Shown here piece after piece: positions 42,113 to 51,303 of a DNA stretch of 64,000 nt. Position numbers and translations under genes: made by a program. The DNA comes from an uncultured Lachnospiraceae bacterium (GTDB taxonomy: Bacteria; Bacillota; Clostridia; Lachnospirales; Lachnospiraceae), in NCBI GenBank assembly GCA_910578115.1, contig CAJTPO010000008.1, positions 59,499-123,498 on the forward strand, in the 5' to 3' direction. The notes under the pieces were generated by a model that did not search any database, was not told the origin of the DNA, and saw only the letters and a list, made by a program, of their open reading frames with translations. Within the stretch, counting starts at the first letter, position 1, and each line of letters starts with the position of its first letter.

Positions 42113-43624
42113 ATGTTAATGCAGGTGAGAACAGAAAATGGAGTAGTGGCAGGATTGGAAGCGGCTGATCCGAGGATCATTTCTTTCAAGGGTATTCCCT
42201 TTGCCGCTCCGCCGGTGGGAGAGCGGCGCTGGCGGGCTCCGCAGCCGGCCGAAAACTGGGAAGGCGTGTTGAAGGCATATCGGTTTGCGCCGGTCTCGGT
42301 ACAGAATCCGCCCGGTGCCGACCCAGGAGATCTGTACAGCAGAGAATGGAATGTAAATCCCGGGATCGCCATGTCTGAGGATTGTCTGTACCTGAATGTG
42401 TGGACACCGGCAGATTCTGAGAAGGATGCACTGCCGGTCTATGTGTGGTTCTTCGGCGGCGGTTTCCAGTGCGGAAACACGGCAGAGATGGAATTTGATG
42501 GGGAGAGACTGGCCCGCAGGGGTATTGTTGTGGTGACGGTGAATTACCGTCTGAACGTATTCGGCTTTCTGGCACATCCTCTGCTTACTGCAGAACAGCC
42601 GGAGACGCCGACCAATTTCGGACATCTGGACCAGCAGGCGGGTATCAAATGGGTGAAGAGGAATATCCGTGCTTTTGGCGGTAATCCTGAACAGATTACC
42701 ATCGGTGGACAGTCTGCAGGAGGCGGCAGCGTGATGATGCATCTGACATCTCCCCAGAGTGAAGGGCTGTTCCAGGGGGCGATCGTAGACAGCGGCGCAC
42801 TGCACTATCCCTGTCCTGGGCTCGGGGTACGGATGGTACGCACGATGGAGACGGCCGAAAACCAGGGCAGGCAGTTTTTTGAATTTGCAGGCATCTCCTC
42901 TCTGGAAGAAGGAAGAAGAATGGAGGCGGGCGTCCTGCTGGAAAAGTACAATGCCTTTCATGGCCTTTTTACATCGGTTATAGACGGTAAATTCGGTGTG
43001 GGTGATCCGGTGATGCAGGTTAGCCGGAATCAGTGTATGCAGGTACCGATCCTTTCCGGTAATACGACCACGGAATTCCGGTTTGCCTTTCCGGAGGAGG
43101 ATACGGAAGCATATATCCGGAAGGCAGCAGGCAGTTTTGCGCAGGATTATATAGAGTGCTGCCGGGAAAAGATGAAGGAAAGCGTCACACAGGTGCGTTC
43201 CCTGGCTGCGGCTTCGGACATGTCGGTGATCGAGTACAGTGTGCGGCTTATGTTTGAAGGTGGTCTGAAAAGTGGAAATGAGCAGAAGCATTATTATTAT
43301 GTATTTGATCCGGATATTCCCGGACCGGATCATCCCGGGACGTTCCATTCCAGTGATCTGTGGTTCTGGTTCGAGACGCTTGCCAAGTGCTGGCGGCCTT
43401 TTCATGGGCAGCATTATGATCTGTCCAGAATGATGTGCAATTACTGGGCTGATTTTATCAGGACGGGAAATCCGAATGGTTTGGATGCGGACGGAATGCC
43501 GATGCCGGAGTGGGAGTGTTATACGAAGGAAAGGCCGGCATGTATGCGTATGACACAGAACGGACCGAAACCTGAAATCTTTCCGGCTTCGGGTCCCATG
43601 CGTATTCTGCTGGATGCGTTATAA
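42113..43624 (+). CDS. Carboxylesterase type B, cytoplasmic
   Basis: 503 residues, alpha/beta hydrolase of the COesterase family. Nucleophile S201 lies in TIGGQSAGGGSV, the oxyanion region in VYVWFFGGGFQCGN, and the likely catalytic His in TFHSSDLWFWFE. SEDCLYLNVWTP is the second family signature. There is no signal peptide, so substrates must enter the cell. First gene of the LacI-type regulon; its own operator and promoter lie at 42015-42067. It could remove acyl groups from imported esters. Confidence 0.92.
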   Translation: MLMQVRTENGVVAGLEAADPRIISFKGIPFAAPPVGERRWRAPQPAENWEGVLKAYRFAPVSVQNPPGADPGDLYSREWNVNPGIAMSEDCLYLNVWTPADSEKDALPVYVWFFGGGFQCGNTAEMEFDGERLARRGIVVVTVNYRLNVFGFLAHPLLTAEQPETPTNFGHLDQQAGIKWVKRNIRAFGGNPEQITIGGQSAGGGSVMMHLTSPQSEGLFQGAIVDSGALHYPCPGLGVRMVRTMETAENQGRQFFEFAGISSLEEGRRMEAGVLLEKYNAFHGLFTSVIDGKFGVGDPVMQVSRNQCMQVPILSGNTTTEFRFAFPEEDTEAYIRKAAGSFAQDYIECCREKMKESVTQVRSLAAASDMSVIEYSVRLMFEGGLKSGNEQKHYYYVFDPDIPGPDHPGTFHSSDLWFWFETLAKCWRPFHGQHYDLSRMMCNYWADFIRTGNPNGLDADGMPMPEWECYTKERPACMRMTQNGPKPEIFPASGPMRILLDAL

Positions 43625-43637
43625 TCTGCGTTTGTTT

Positions 43638-43679
43638 CCCTCAGTGAACAAAGGCGTGTATTTCTTTGTTCACTGAGGG
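43638..43679. terminator. Perfect 16-bp stem hairpin (family D)
   Basis: CCCTCAGTGAACAAAG pairs exactly with CTTTGTTCACTGAGGG around a ten-base loop. There is no T-run, so it may act as an RNA-stabilising stem or a repeat; the same arms appear, degraded, at 19302-19369. Confidence 0.65.
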
Positions 43680-43750
43680 TAAGGCTGCATAAATTCTCTG
43701 ATGAGCAATCTGGTTCAACAAACTGAACAGGTTCAGTTGGAATTTGTGAC

Positions 43751-43773
43751 GTTTCGGAATGGAGGTAAAAATG
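43751..43773 (+). repeat. Solitary family C boundary repeat
   Basis: GTTTCGGAATGGAGGTAAAA followed by ATG matches the distal end of the family C elements, including the ribosome binding site, but the 134-base interior is missing. The short frame it opens ends after three codons. Confidence 0.6.
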
Positions 43774-43787
43774 AACAATTAATGGTA

Positions 43788-43844
43788 TTGACATTTCAGG
43801 GATAATCATTTATCATGAACTAAAAGGATTTAGCAAAAGCTAAA
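43788..43844 (+). promoter_or_regulatory. Promoter and operator of the ABC importer operon
   Basis: TTGACA (43788-43793), a 17-base spacer and TATCAT (43811-43816). Operator CTAAAAGGATTTAGC (43820-43834) lies directly after the -10 box. A second dyad, TTTAGC-AAAA-GCTAAA (43829-43844), overlaps it. Confidence 0.85.
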
Positions 43845-43864
43845 CGGAAAGGGAGGTATTACTA

Positions 43865-45247
43865 ATGAGGAGGAAAATGAGAGGGTTGCTTTCACTGGGA
43901 CTGGCATTTGTTATGACGGCATCGATGCTGTCCGGCTGTGGTTCTGAAGCGGCATCTGATTCGGGTACGGGTCAGGAGGAGAGCACTGCGGAAGCATCTG
44001 ATCAGGCGGCAGAGGATTCGGGAACGGCGGACGGGGCGAAGGCAGGTGACACTGCGGCAGAACCGATCACTATTCAGTTCTGGAACAGCTGGACGGGTGC
44101 AGACGGGGAATTGCTGACGGAGCTGGTGGATGAGTTTAATGAGACCAATGACAGCGGTATTACGATCGAGATGGACATCATGCCGTCCAATGACATGAGT
44201 CAGAAGCTGGCTACTTCCGTGGGAGCGGGGACGGCGGCGCCGCTGCTTCTGTACAACACGGCGATTAAGTTCTCCTATGGTAAAGAGGGCGAGCTGATGA
44301 ATATCGACGGAATCTTTGAGAGAACGAACCTGAAGAAGGAAGATTTCGACGCGGAAGTATTGAAGCTGGGTGAATTTGACGGTACGGACTACTTTATTCC
44401 GATGCAGGCAAGTACCTATTATTTCTTCTGGAACAAGGACTTATTTGAGGAGGCAGGTCTTGACCCGGAGACACCGCCCGCAACCTGGGACGAGTACGAG
44501 GAGATCGCTGTTAAGCTGACAGATCCGGACAGGAACATTTATGGCAGCGGTACGCAGTATAACAGTTCATATATCCAGATGTGCGGCCTGAGAAATTACG
44601 GCGGCGAGATGATCACATCGAACGGCGACGGCACATTTACCTATAATCTGGTCGACAATGAAGGGTATGCGAAGTATCTTGGCATCATGGCCGGTTTGAT
44701 CGGTAACGGACAGGGCACCATGGAAGGCGGCGGCGACGACCTGTTCAGGGCGGGGCAGGCAGGTATGCTGGTAAGCGGTCCCTGGCTTCTGACAGGCGTT
44801 AAGGAGAGCGGCATCAACTACGGAATCGCTCTGATGCCGGGCGGCGATGCAGGAGCCTACAATCCTTTGATGGGCGCCGGTTTTACCATTCTGGAGAAGG
44901 CGGGTGAGGAAGAGAAGACAGCAGCGTGCAAGTTCATCGAATGGTGGTTCATGGGCAATGACAAGACGGAAAAGACGGCAGCGCTCCGCTGGTCCACGGA
45001 GATTGGATATCCTGCTTTCTATGCACCGATTAAGGAAGAAGAGGAGTATAAGTCCAACAATGATATCGTTGTGATGTCCGGTTACGGTGACTCTGCGGTG
45101 CAGTTTACACCGGTTGATTATCCGCAGACGGTTGCCTTCGGAGCCGACGTAGTGGCGCCGCTGATGGAAAATGTATGTAATGGCGGCGATATCACGCAGG
45201 CGCTGAAAGATGCACAGGCGGCAGCAGAAGCAATTCCGATCAACTGA
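43865..45247 (+). CDS. ABC transporter solute-binding lipoprotein (family 1)
   Basis: 460 residues. Lipoprotein signal with lipobox LSGC (C25), an acidic Ser/Glu/Ala linker (about 26-60), then the binding domain (ITIQFWNSWTGADGELLTELVDEFN, GLDPETPPATWDEYEEIA, AGQAGMLVSGPWLL). It is of the type that binds oligosaccharides or glycosides for CUT1 ABC importers. Two permease genes follow; the ATPase is not encoded here. Regulated by the operator at 43820. Confidence 0.93.
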   Translation: MRRKMRGLLSLGLAFVMTASMLSGCGSEAASDSGTGQEESTAEASDQAAEDSGTADGAKAGDTAAEPITIQFWNSWTGADGELLTELVDEFNETNDSGITIEMDIMPSNDMSQKLATSVGAGTAAPLLLYNTAIKFSYGKEGELMNIDGIFERTNLKKEDFDAEVLKLGEFDGTDYFIPMQASTYYFFWNKDLFEEAGLDPETPPATWDEYEEIAVKLTDPDRNIYGSGTQYNSSYIQMCGLRNYGGEMITSNGDGTFTYNLVDNEGYAKYLGIMAGLIGNGQGTMEGGGDDLFRAGQAGMLVSGPWLLTGVKESGINYGIALMPGGDAGAYNPLMGAGFTILEKAGEEEKTAACKFIEWWFMGNDKTEKTAALRWSTEIGYPAFYAPIKEEEEYKSNNDIVVMSGYGDSAVQFTPVDYPQTVAFGADVVAPLMENVCNGGDITQALKDAQAAAEAIPIN

Positions 45248-45300
45248 TCGACCGCTTGTGACAAAACGAACACAAAAATGAAGAATAAGTAAATTTGGCC

Positions 45301-45326
45301 GGCGGCCTGCCTTATGACAGGCCGCC
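45301..45326 (+). promoter_or_regulatory. Intercistronic hairpin between binding protein and permeases
   Basis: GGCGGCCTG pairs with CAGGCCGCC around an eight-base loop and has no T-run. Such stems commonly stabilise the upstream binding-protein message and lower permease expression. Confidence 0.75.
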
Positions 45327-45411
45327 GCCCTGGCATCGGCTGGGAAAGCATAGGGTAAGAAATGCCTCTCTTCATGGGAATTTGTGTCAGAGAAGACATG
45401 GAGGTACAAGT

Positions 45412-46314
45412 ATGATGGATTGGTGCAGGAGAGTCAGGAGTTATTGGAGCAGCGGTTCACGGACGGGGTACGTGATGGTAGCTCCTGCTGTTATGGTTTT
45501 GTTGATCTTTAATATCATTCCGCTGTTCGCATCTTTCGGAATCAGCATGTTGGATGTCAATGTGCTGTTCAACAATCCGAAGTTTGTGGGATTTCAGAAT
45601 TATCTGGAAGCTTTTGGAACACCGCGGTTTTGGAATTCGTTAAAAAATACGTTTGTTTTTACATTCCTGGAAGTACCCTGCCAGATGGTGATCGGACTGG
45701 CGCTTGCTGCGGTCCTGACACGGAATAAGTGGGTAAATAAGCTGTTTCGCTCTATTTATTTTCTGCCGATCATCTGTTCTGCTACGGCAGTAGGCATTAT
45801 GTGGCAGTTGATTTTGAATTCCAATATCGGCTATGTTTCCTGGCTGCTTCGCAGTATCGGATTACCCAGGATATCTTTTCTGAAAGATCCGGAGATCGCC
45901 ATGTATACCGTTATCTTCATGTCAGTCTGGAGAAGCTTTGGTATCTCGACGATCATATTCGTGGCAGGGATGCAGGAGGTGCCGGCGGAGTTATATGAAT
46001 CAGCGGATTTAGATGGTGCCGGCAAACTTCGGGAATTTTTCTCCATTACGCTTCCGGGGATCATCCCCACGATCTATTTTGTCCTTATCACCAGGCTGAT
46101 CGGTTCCATGCAGGTGTTTGATTTGATCTTCGTAACGACCGGAGGAGGACCGAACTTTCGGACGGAAACAATGGTTAATTATATTTATTCCCGGGCGTTC
46201 AGTTCCGACACAAGGCTTGGATACGCGACGGCGATGTCGGAGTGCCTGTTCGCCATTATTCTGATCATTTCCATTATGTTTTACAATCGTATGCTGAAAG
46301 ATGAGCAGGCATAG
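45412..46314 (+). CDS. ABC sugar permease, MalF/UgpA type
   Basis: 300 residues with six membrane segments. The EAA loop that contacts the ATPase is ELYESADLDGAGKLREFFSITLPGI. The conserved N-terminal core is YVMVAPAVMVLLIFNIIPL. The ATG at 45412 follows GGAGGTACAAGT; a longer frame upstream crosses the hairpin and is rejected. It forms the transmembrane channel with the next gene's product. Confidence 0.92.
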   Translation: MMDWCRRVRSYWSSGSRTGYVMVAPAVMVLLIFNIIPLFASFGISMLDVNVLFNNPKFVGFQNYLEAFGTPRFWNSLKNTFVFTFLEVPCQMVIGLALAAVLTRNKWVNKLFRSIYFLPIICSATAVGIMWQLILNSNIGYVSWLLRSIGLPRISFLKDPEIAMYTVIFMSVWRSFGISTIIFVAGMQEVPAELYESADLDGAGKLREFFSITLPGIIPTIYFVLITRLIGSMQVFDLIFVTTGGGPNFRTETMVNYIYSRAFSSDTRLGYATAMSECLFAIILIISIMFYNRMLKDEQA

Positions 46315-46337
46315 AGAATGGAGAGAAGGAGGGGAGA

Positions 46338-47174
46338 TTGAAAACAATGAAACAGAAGAGAAAACTGGGAGGTTTTATTAAGATACTGATCTTATCATTT
46401 GTTGCGGTGATCATTCTGCTGCCCGTTCTTTGGATGTTTTTTTCTTCATTCCGTGCCGCGAAGGAGATCATATCCTGGCCGCCGAAGTTCCTGCCTCAGG
46501 AGTGGGTGTTTGATAATTACAGGAAGGTATTCAAACGTGCACCGATGATGACCTATATCAAGAATTCGGCCATATTTGCAGTCAGTACTACATGCTTGTC
46601 CTGTATGGTCAATTCTTTTGCAGGGTATGCCTTCGCGCGGCTGCACTTCCGGGGTAAGAATGTGTTGTTTACCATGTGTCTGATGACGATGATGATTCCT
46701 TTTCAGGTGACGATGATCCCGCTTTTTACCATGATCAATAAAATGGGGATCTACGATACCTGGGCAGGACTGATTCTGCCGAGGATGGCCAGTGTGATGG
46801 GCATTTTCATGATGAGAGCTTTTTTCGTGGGCCTGCCGCTGGAACTTGAGGAGGCGGGCAGAATAGACGGGTTGACAGATTATGGAATCTTCGCGGGGAT
46901 CATGCTGCCGCTGGCAAAACCGGCGCTTGTGACACAGATCGTTCTGGGATTGAATGGGGCGTGGAACGATCTGCTCTATCCGCTGCTCATGACGTCCAAT
47001 GTGAGGATGCGTATGCTGTCAAACGGTGTGGCGCTGTTTGTCGGGCAGGATACTACGGATTACGGTCCGGCATTTGCGGCGGGGGTGGTTTCCATGCTGC
47101 CCATGCTGTTGCTGTACCTGTTTGGACAGCGCTATTTTGTAGAGGGAACTGCAACCAGTGGGTTGAAAGGATAA
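46338..47174 (+). CDS. ABC sugar permease, MalG/UgpE type
   Basis: 278 residues, six membrane segments, with the EAA loop LELEEAGRIDGLTDYGIFAGIMLPLAKPAL split by the usual Gly. It ends in YFVEGTATSGLKG, the standard CUT1 ending. A TTG at 46338 directly behind GGAGGGGAG is the likely start; the ATG at 46347 is the alternative. An ATPase such as a shared MsmK/UgpC-like subunit must be supplied from elsewhere. Confidence 0.92.
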   Translation: MKTMKQKRKLGGFIKILILSFVAVIILLPVLWMFFSSFRAAKEIISWPPKFLPQEWVFDNYRKVFKRAPMMTYIKNSAIFAVSTTCLSCMVNSFAGYAFARLHFRGKNVLFTMCLMTMMIPFQVTMIPLFTMINKMGIYDTWAGLILPRMASVMGIFMMRAFFVGLPLELEEAGRIDGLTDYGIFAGIMLPLAKPALVTQIVLGLNGAWNDLLYPLLMTSNVRMRMLSNGVALFVGQDTTDYGPAFAAGVVSMLPMLLLYLFGQRYFVEGTATSGLKG

Positions 47175-47195
47175 GAGGAGAAGGGAGAAAGAACG

Positions 47196-48383
47196 ATGGA
47201 AATTACGAAAGAACTGGCGGATAATCAGGCGCTGCTTTCCCATGCGCTGTGCTTTGATCCCATCAATCAGCAACAGGTTCCGGGAGGGGATTTCAGGCTG
47301 CATTTCAGAGAGTTTGACAATGTACCCGGTATCAGAATCCTGGAGGATGGCGGCGTGGAAGTGACCTTCTATGCACCGGGGGCAAAGACCGTACAGATTC
47401 AGGGACTTGGCGGTTCTTTTGAGGGAATCTATGATCTTGAGCCGGTGGAAACGATGACGGGTTACTGGCGGACGGTGTTGACAGGGCTGATGAGCGGCTT
47501 TCATTATCACTGGTACCTGGTGGATGGTGTGAAGACCTTTCATCCAACGATACCTTTTGGATATGGCTGCTCTTATGTAATGAACTATTTCGAGCTGCCG
47601 GATCCGGAATTTACAGATTATCTGCTCAAGGATGTTCCTCATGGGAGCCTGCATATGGAACTGTATCATTCCGGGGTGACGGGAAGAGAGCGGAACTGCT
47701 GGGTTTATACGCCGCCGGGATATACGGAAGATCCGGGAAAAAGATATCCTGTTTTTTATCTGCAGCATGGCGGTGGGGAGAACGAGACGGGTTGGATCTG
47801 GCAGGGAAAAATCAATTATATTCTGGACAATCTGATCGCACAGAAGAAGTGCAGGGAAATGATCCTTGTCATGAATTGCGGCTATAATTTCCAGAGCAGA
47901 GGAAACGGCACTTTTATACTGGAGGATATTCCGGAAGTGATCTGTAGGGACTGCGTGCCGATGATCGATAAACGGTATCGCACGATACCGCAGAAAGAGT
48001 ACAGGGCCATGGCCGGATTATCGTTTGGTTCCGTGCACGCCAGGATGACAGTGCTTGGAAATACGGATGTATTCTCTTCCCTGGGTATCTTCAGCGGCGG
48101 ATTTGATTATAAGACAACCGGAGCAAGAGGAGAAGGCAATCTGGGCGTCTATGACTATTCGGAGATCTTTCGCTCATCGGAAACTTTTAAGGAGCATTTG
48201 AAGCTGTTGTTCGTGGGAATGGGGTCATTGGAAACTGATATGATCGAAGGCTGCAGGGAGAGGCTGGAAGAATTGCAGCAGGCCGGGATCGAGATTGAGC
48301 ATCATCTCTATGAAGGTTATCATGAGTGGAATGTATGGAGAAAATGTGCGTATGATATGGCACAAAAGCTGTTTCAGTGGTAA
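47196..48383 (+). CDS. CE1-like esterase with N-terminal CBM48/E-set-like domain
   Basis: 395 residues. Residues about 50-125 form an immunoglobulin-like E-set domain (VEVTFYAPGAKTVQIQGLGG, YWRTVLTGLMSGFHYHWYLVDG). The C-terminal part is an esterase D/feruloyl esterase fold with nucleophile S276 in AGLSFGSVHA, upstream VFYLQHGGGENETGW and His in YEGYHEWNVW. Relatives remove acetyl or feruloyl groups from xylan-like glycans. No signal peptide, so it acts in the cytoplasm on imported substrate. Fourth gene of the importer operon. Confidence 0.88.
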   Translation: MEITKELADNQALLSHALCFDPINQQQVPGGDFRLHFREFDNVPGIRILEDGGVEVTFYAPGAKTVQIQGLGGSFEGIYDLEPVETMTGYWRTVLTGLMSGFHYHWYLVDGVKTFHPTIPFGYGCSYVMNYFELPDPEFTDYLLKDVPHGSLHMELYHSGVTGRERNCWVYTPPGYTEDPGKRYPVFYLQHGGGENETGWIWQGKINYILDNLIAQKKCREMILVMNCGYNFQSRGNGTFILEDIPEVICRDCVPMIDKRYRTIPQKEYRAMAGLSFGSVHARMTVLGNTDVFSSLGIFSGGFDYKTTGARGEGNLGVYDYSEIFRSSETFKEHLKLLFVGMGSLETDMIEGCRERLEELQQAGIEIEHHLYEGYHEWNVWRKCAYDMAQKLFQW

Positions 48384-48413
48384 AATAAGGCAAATTCATG
48401 TTACAGCGCAGAA

Positions 48414-49490
48414 ATGGAGAAGAATGTGAAGAAAAATGAATTGCCACAGATCAAAGAAATCGCCGATGCATTGAATCTTTCACCGACTACCGTTTCTTTT
48501 GTATTAAACGGTCACGGGGATAAGATGCGTATTGCAAAGAAAACACAGGAAAGAGTCCGTCAGGAGGCGCAGAAGCGTAATTACAGACCGAATATCTATG
48601 CCAGGCGGCTGCGCACGAGAGCGGGTGGATTACCGGACTATGTGATCGCGTGTTTCTGGAACGTTAATTTATATGTGGATGAGGTGATCGGTTCCCTCAT
48701 CCGCAGCGTTCATGGATTCGAAGAGACAAACGACATTGATCTTGAACTGATCATTCAGCCCTATACTGGCGGCCGGCTGTCGGAGTTTAAGGAGAGAATT
48801 TCCGCGGATCGTTACAGCGGGATCATCTTTATGGGACTGCAGGAGGAGGATATTGCATTTCTGGAAGAACAGAAGTTCAAGATCCCGATCGTGGTGAATA
48901 ACAGGCATATGGAGCATTATGCCTGTATGATGAATGACGATTTCCAGAGCGGAACGAGAGTGGCAAAGCATTTTTATGATAAGGGAATTACGAAGGTAGG
49001 TATTGTTCTGTCTGATTCCGGTAATCGTGCGGCTTCCAGGAGAATGGAAGGCTTTATGAGTGCGGTGGAAGAATACGGCATGACGGTTCGGAAGGAATGG
49101 ATTGTGGGAGGCGAACTGAAAGGTACGGAGGGTGGTTACACCAGCGCCATGAAAGCGCTTGACAGAGCAGACAGGCCGGACGGCGTGTTCTGTATGTATG
49201 GTACCGGTGCGGCGGGTGTTTTAAGGGCCTGTGAGGAATTGAAGATCCGGGTGCCGCAGGATATGGAGATCGTGGCGTACGGGGATGTGAGCGGACTGAA
49301 ATACACGAGACCGTCCGTATCTGTGATTCACGTGCCTGTTTTCCGGCATACGGAAGCGACATTGAAATTGTTGATACATGTGATAGAGTCTACAGAAGTG
49401 CCGGTGGCAGAGGTGGAAGAAGCATGGAGAGAAGTGCTGTGCGAGCCTGAATTCATATACCGGGAGAGCAGCCCGGCGCCGGCAGAATGA
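48414..49490 (+). CDS. LacI-family transcriptional regulator
   Basis: 358 residues. Helix-turn-helix at about 12-60 (IKEIADALNLSPTTVSFVLNGHGDKMRIAKKTQERVRQEA) followed by a periplasmic-binding-protein-like sensor (VARHFYD-type: FQSGTRVAKHFYDKGITKVGIVLSD). It very probably binds the four CTAAA-TAGC operators at 42052, 43820, 53826 and 53902. Encoded in the importer operon; its stop overlaps the start of the next gene. Confidence 0.92.
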   Translation: MEKNVKKNELPQIKEIADALNLSPTTVSFVLNGHGDKMRIAKKTQERVRQEAQKRNYRPNIYARRLRTRAGGLPDYVIACFWNVNLYVDEVIGSLIRSVHGFEETNDIDLELIIQPYTGGRLSEFKERISADRYSGIIFMGLQEEDIAFLEEQKFKIPIVVNNRHMEHYACMMNDDFQSGTRVAKHFYDKGITKVGIVLSDSGNRAASRRMEGFMSAVEEYGMTVRKEWIVGGELKGTEGGYTSAMKALDRADRPDGVFCMYGTGAAGVLRACEELKIRVPQDMEIVAYGDVSGLKYTRPSVSVIHVPVFRHTEATLKLLIHVIESTEVPVAEVEEAWREVLCEPEFIYRESSPAPAE

Positions 49491-51175
49491 GAGGAGATAT
49501 GGGATTAATATATAAAACACTGGAATCATGTCAAAGATCGATGTATCTTTACTTTCCGCCGATCCCTAAACATTCGCCCTACAAGCGGTGCAGTGTGACG
49601 ATACTGTCAGATCAGGTGGATAAGGCGGCGGTGGAACGTATGATAGAAGAGAACGGTCTGGGAGAGATGGCGCGGGAGCGGCAGTTGATTCTGGCTTTTC
49701 CGGATCCGGGGCCGGAGGGATGGGATCCGGGCCGTGATATGGAAGTGATAGAGCAGCTGCAGGGAGCTATGACGACGGAGCGGGAACTGGAACCGGTGCA
49801 GACTTATTTCGGGATCCCCACACTGGAATCCATGCTGGCTTCCTGGCATCTGATGAACGATACCCGCTATCTGATCGGTATCGGAGAGAAAGGGGCAGCC
49901 ATGGCACTGGCGATGGCCGCCTGCAGGCCGATGAATGTGGCGGCAGTTATGACGATAGGCGGTTCGCTGCCGGAAGTGGGCGAAGATAAGGCGGTCTATT
50001 CACCGGTTCCGGTTTGGCTGTGCGGTGCGGATGCGCAGACGGTCTCTTACTTTATCAGTGCCAATGGAGCCAGGAAGGAGAGTGAGACCAGGTGGGCATG
50101 CCCGGGCAGACCTCTGCAGAGCGTGGAGCTGCATCCGGAGGCTGAGCTTACCCCTGTATTCCTGAACAGAGTTTGGGAAGAGCTGTTTCAAAAGGTCCGC
50201 CGGACAAATACGGGGCGCTGTGGGAATGTGGCGCACCGGACGGATATCGGGAAATATGGCGGAGAATATTTTATAGAAGATACACGATTGGGAGATCAGG
50301 ACAATATGCCGCATACGTGGCTTACGTTTGTGCCGGAGTGTGTCCGGAATCTGCCGGAGGGAGAGAAGGCGCCGCTTTTGATCTTTTACCACGGAGGCTC
50401 CGACAACCCGACGGAGGCGGCGGAGATGGCCAGATTTCATGAGATCGGAGACAGAGAAGGATTTATCACGGTTTATCCCTGGGGTTCCAACCGTTGCAGC
50501 TGGAACATTTTTATGAATGAGGACGAGATGGATGACGTGGCCTTTTCGGAGGCGTTGATCCGCTATATGACCGCACACTATCCGGTGGATCCGTCCAGAG
50601 TCTATCTTTCGGGATTTTCCAATGGATCTTCTCAGGCGATGGTGACTGCCATGGTGCACCCGGAGCTGGTGGCGGCAATCTGCCCGATTGACGGCAACTG
50701 GCCGGGAGAGCGGATCGGTCCTTCGGAAGTGGACTATGAGCAGATCAAACCAATGGCGCTGGCAAGGAGGATTCAGGAGAAGAAGGATTACCGTATGCCG
50801 GTCTGGTATACTTACGGGACAAGAGAGCCGTCTTATCCGGTCTACCGGGGATGTACGCAGCAGCATCAGTATGATTTCTGGAAGCGGTATAATCATATTC
50901 CGGTAAAGGAGACACCCGAGGACGGGCATGAGGAGCCTTCCGGTGTCGGGGTGTGTGGAGATAAGACGGAGATTCTGCATTCGCCGGCGGACTGTGCGGA
51001 ACACTGGTATTCGATCCACCGTTTTTACAGTGACGATCCGGAGCCGATGAATCTGTACAATTATGTGATGATGCATGACAAGGGACATGAGGTGGCGGAG
51101 CTGGATCCCTGTCTGGGCTGGGAGTATGTGAAGCATTTCCGCAGGAAACAGGATGGCAGTCTGGAGCTTATTTGA
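49487..51175 (+). CDS. Two-domain PHB-depolymerase-like hydrolase
   Basis: 562 residues. The C-terminal domain (about 255-560) is LpqC/PHB-depolymerase-like: LLIFYHGGSDNPTEAAEM, nucleophile S378 in LSGFSNGSSQA, and a late His in MHDKGHEVAELD. The N-terminal 230 residues look like a second, decayed alpha/beta hydrolase, where the nucleophile elbow reads IGIGEKGAAMALAMA with no Ser. No signal peptide. The start at 49487 overlaps lacI by four bases. Substrate could be a hydroxyacyl ester or acyl-glycoside. Confidence 0.8.
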   Translation: MRGDMGLIYKTLESCQRSMYLYFPPIPKHSPYKRCSVTILSDQVDKAAVERMIEENGLGEMARERQLILAFPDPGPEGWDPGRDMEVIEQLQGAMTTERELEPVQTYFGIPTLESMLASWHLMNDTRYLIGIGEKGAAMALAMAACRPMNVAAVMTIGGSLPEVGEDKAVYSPVPVWLCGADAQTVSYFISANGARKESETRWACPGRPLQSVELHPEAELTPVFLNRVWEELFQKVRRTNTGRCGNVAHRTDIGKYGGEYFIEDTRLGDQDNMPHTWLTFVPECVRNLPEGEKAPLLIFYHGGSDNPTEAAEMARFHEIGDREGFITVYPWGSNRCSWNIFMNEDEMDDVAFSEALIRYMTAHYPVDPSRVYLSGFSNGSSQAMVTAMVHPELVAAICPIDGNWPGERIGPSEVDYEQIKPMALARRIQEKKDYRMPVWYTYGTREPSYPVYRGCTQQHQYDFWKRYNHIPVKETPEDGHEEPSGVGVCGDKTEILHSPADCAEHWYSIHRFYSDDPEPMNLYNYVMMHDKGHEVAELDPCLGWEYVKHFRRKQDGSLELI

Positions 51176-51214
51176 GACTGCGGGAATCGGAAACTGCTTG
51201 AAAGATATAAAATA

Positions 51215-51258
51215 GAGGAGACGGATCGGAGATGAAATTTACTCCGATCCGTCTCCTC
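51215..51258. terminator. Bidirectional terminator
   Basis: GAGGAGACGGATCGGAG pairs exactly with CTCCGATCCGTCTCCTC around a ten-base loop. It lies between the convergent PHB-like and serine hydrolase genes. Confidence 0.9.
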
Positions 51259-51303
51259 ATTTGTCAAATTTCAAGGGGAAAAGTTGTTATCCGGTAACAC
51301 AGG

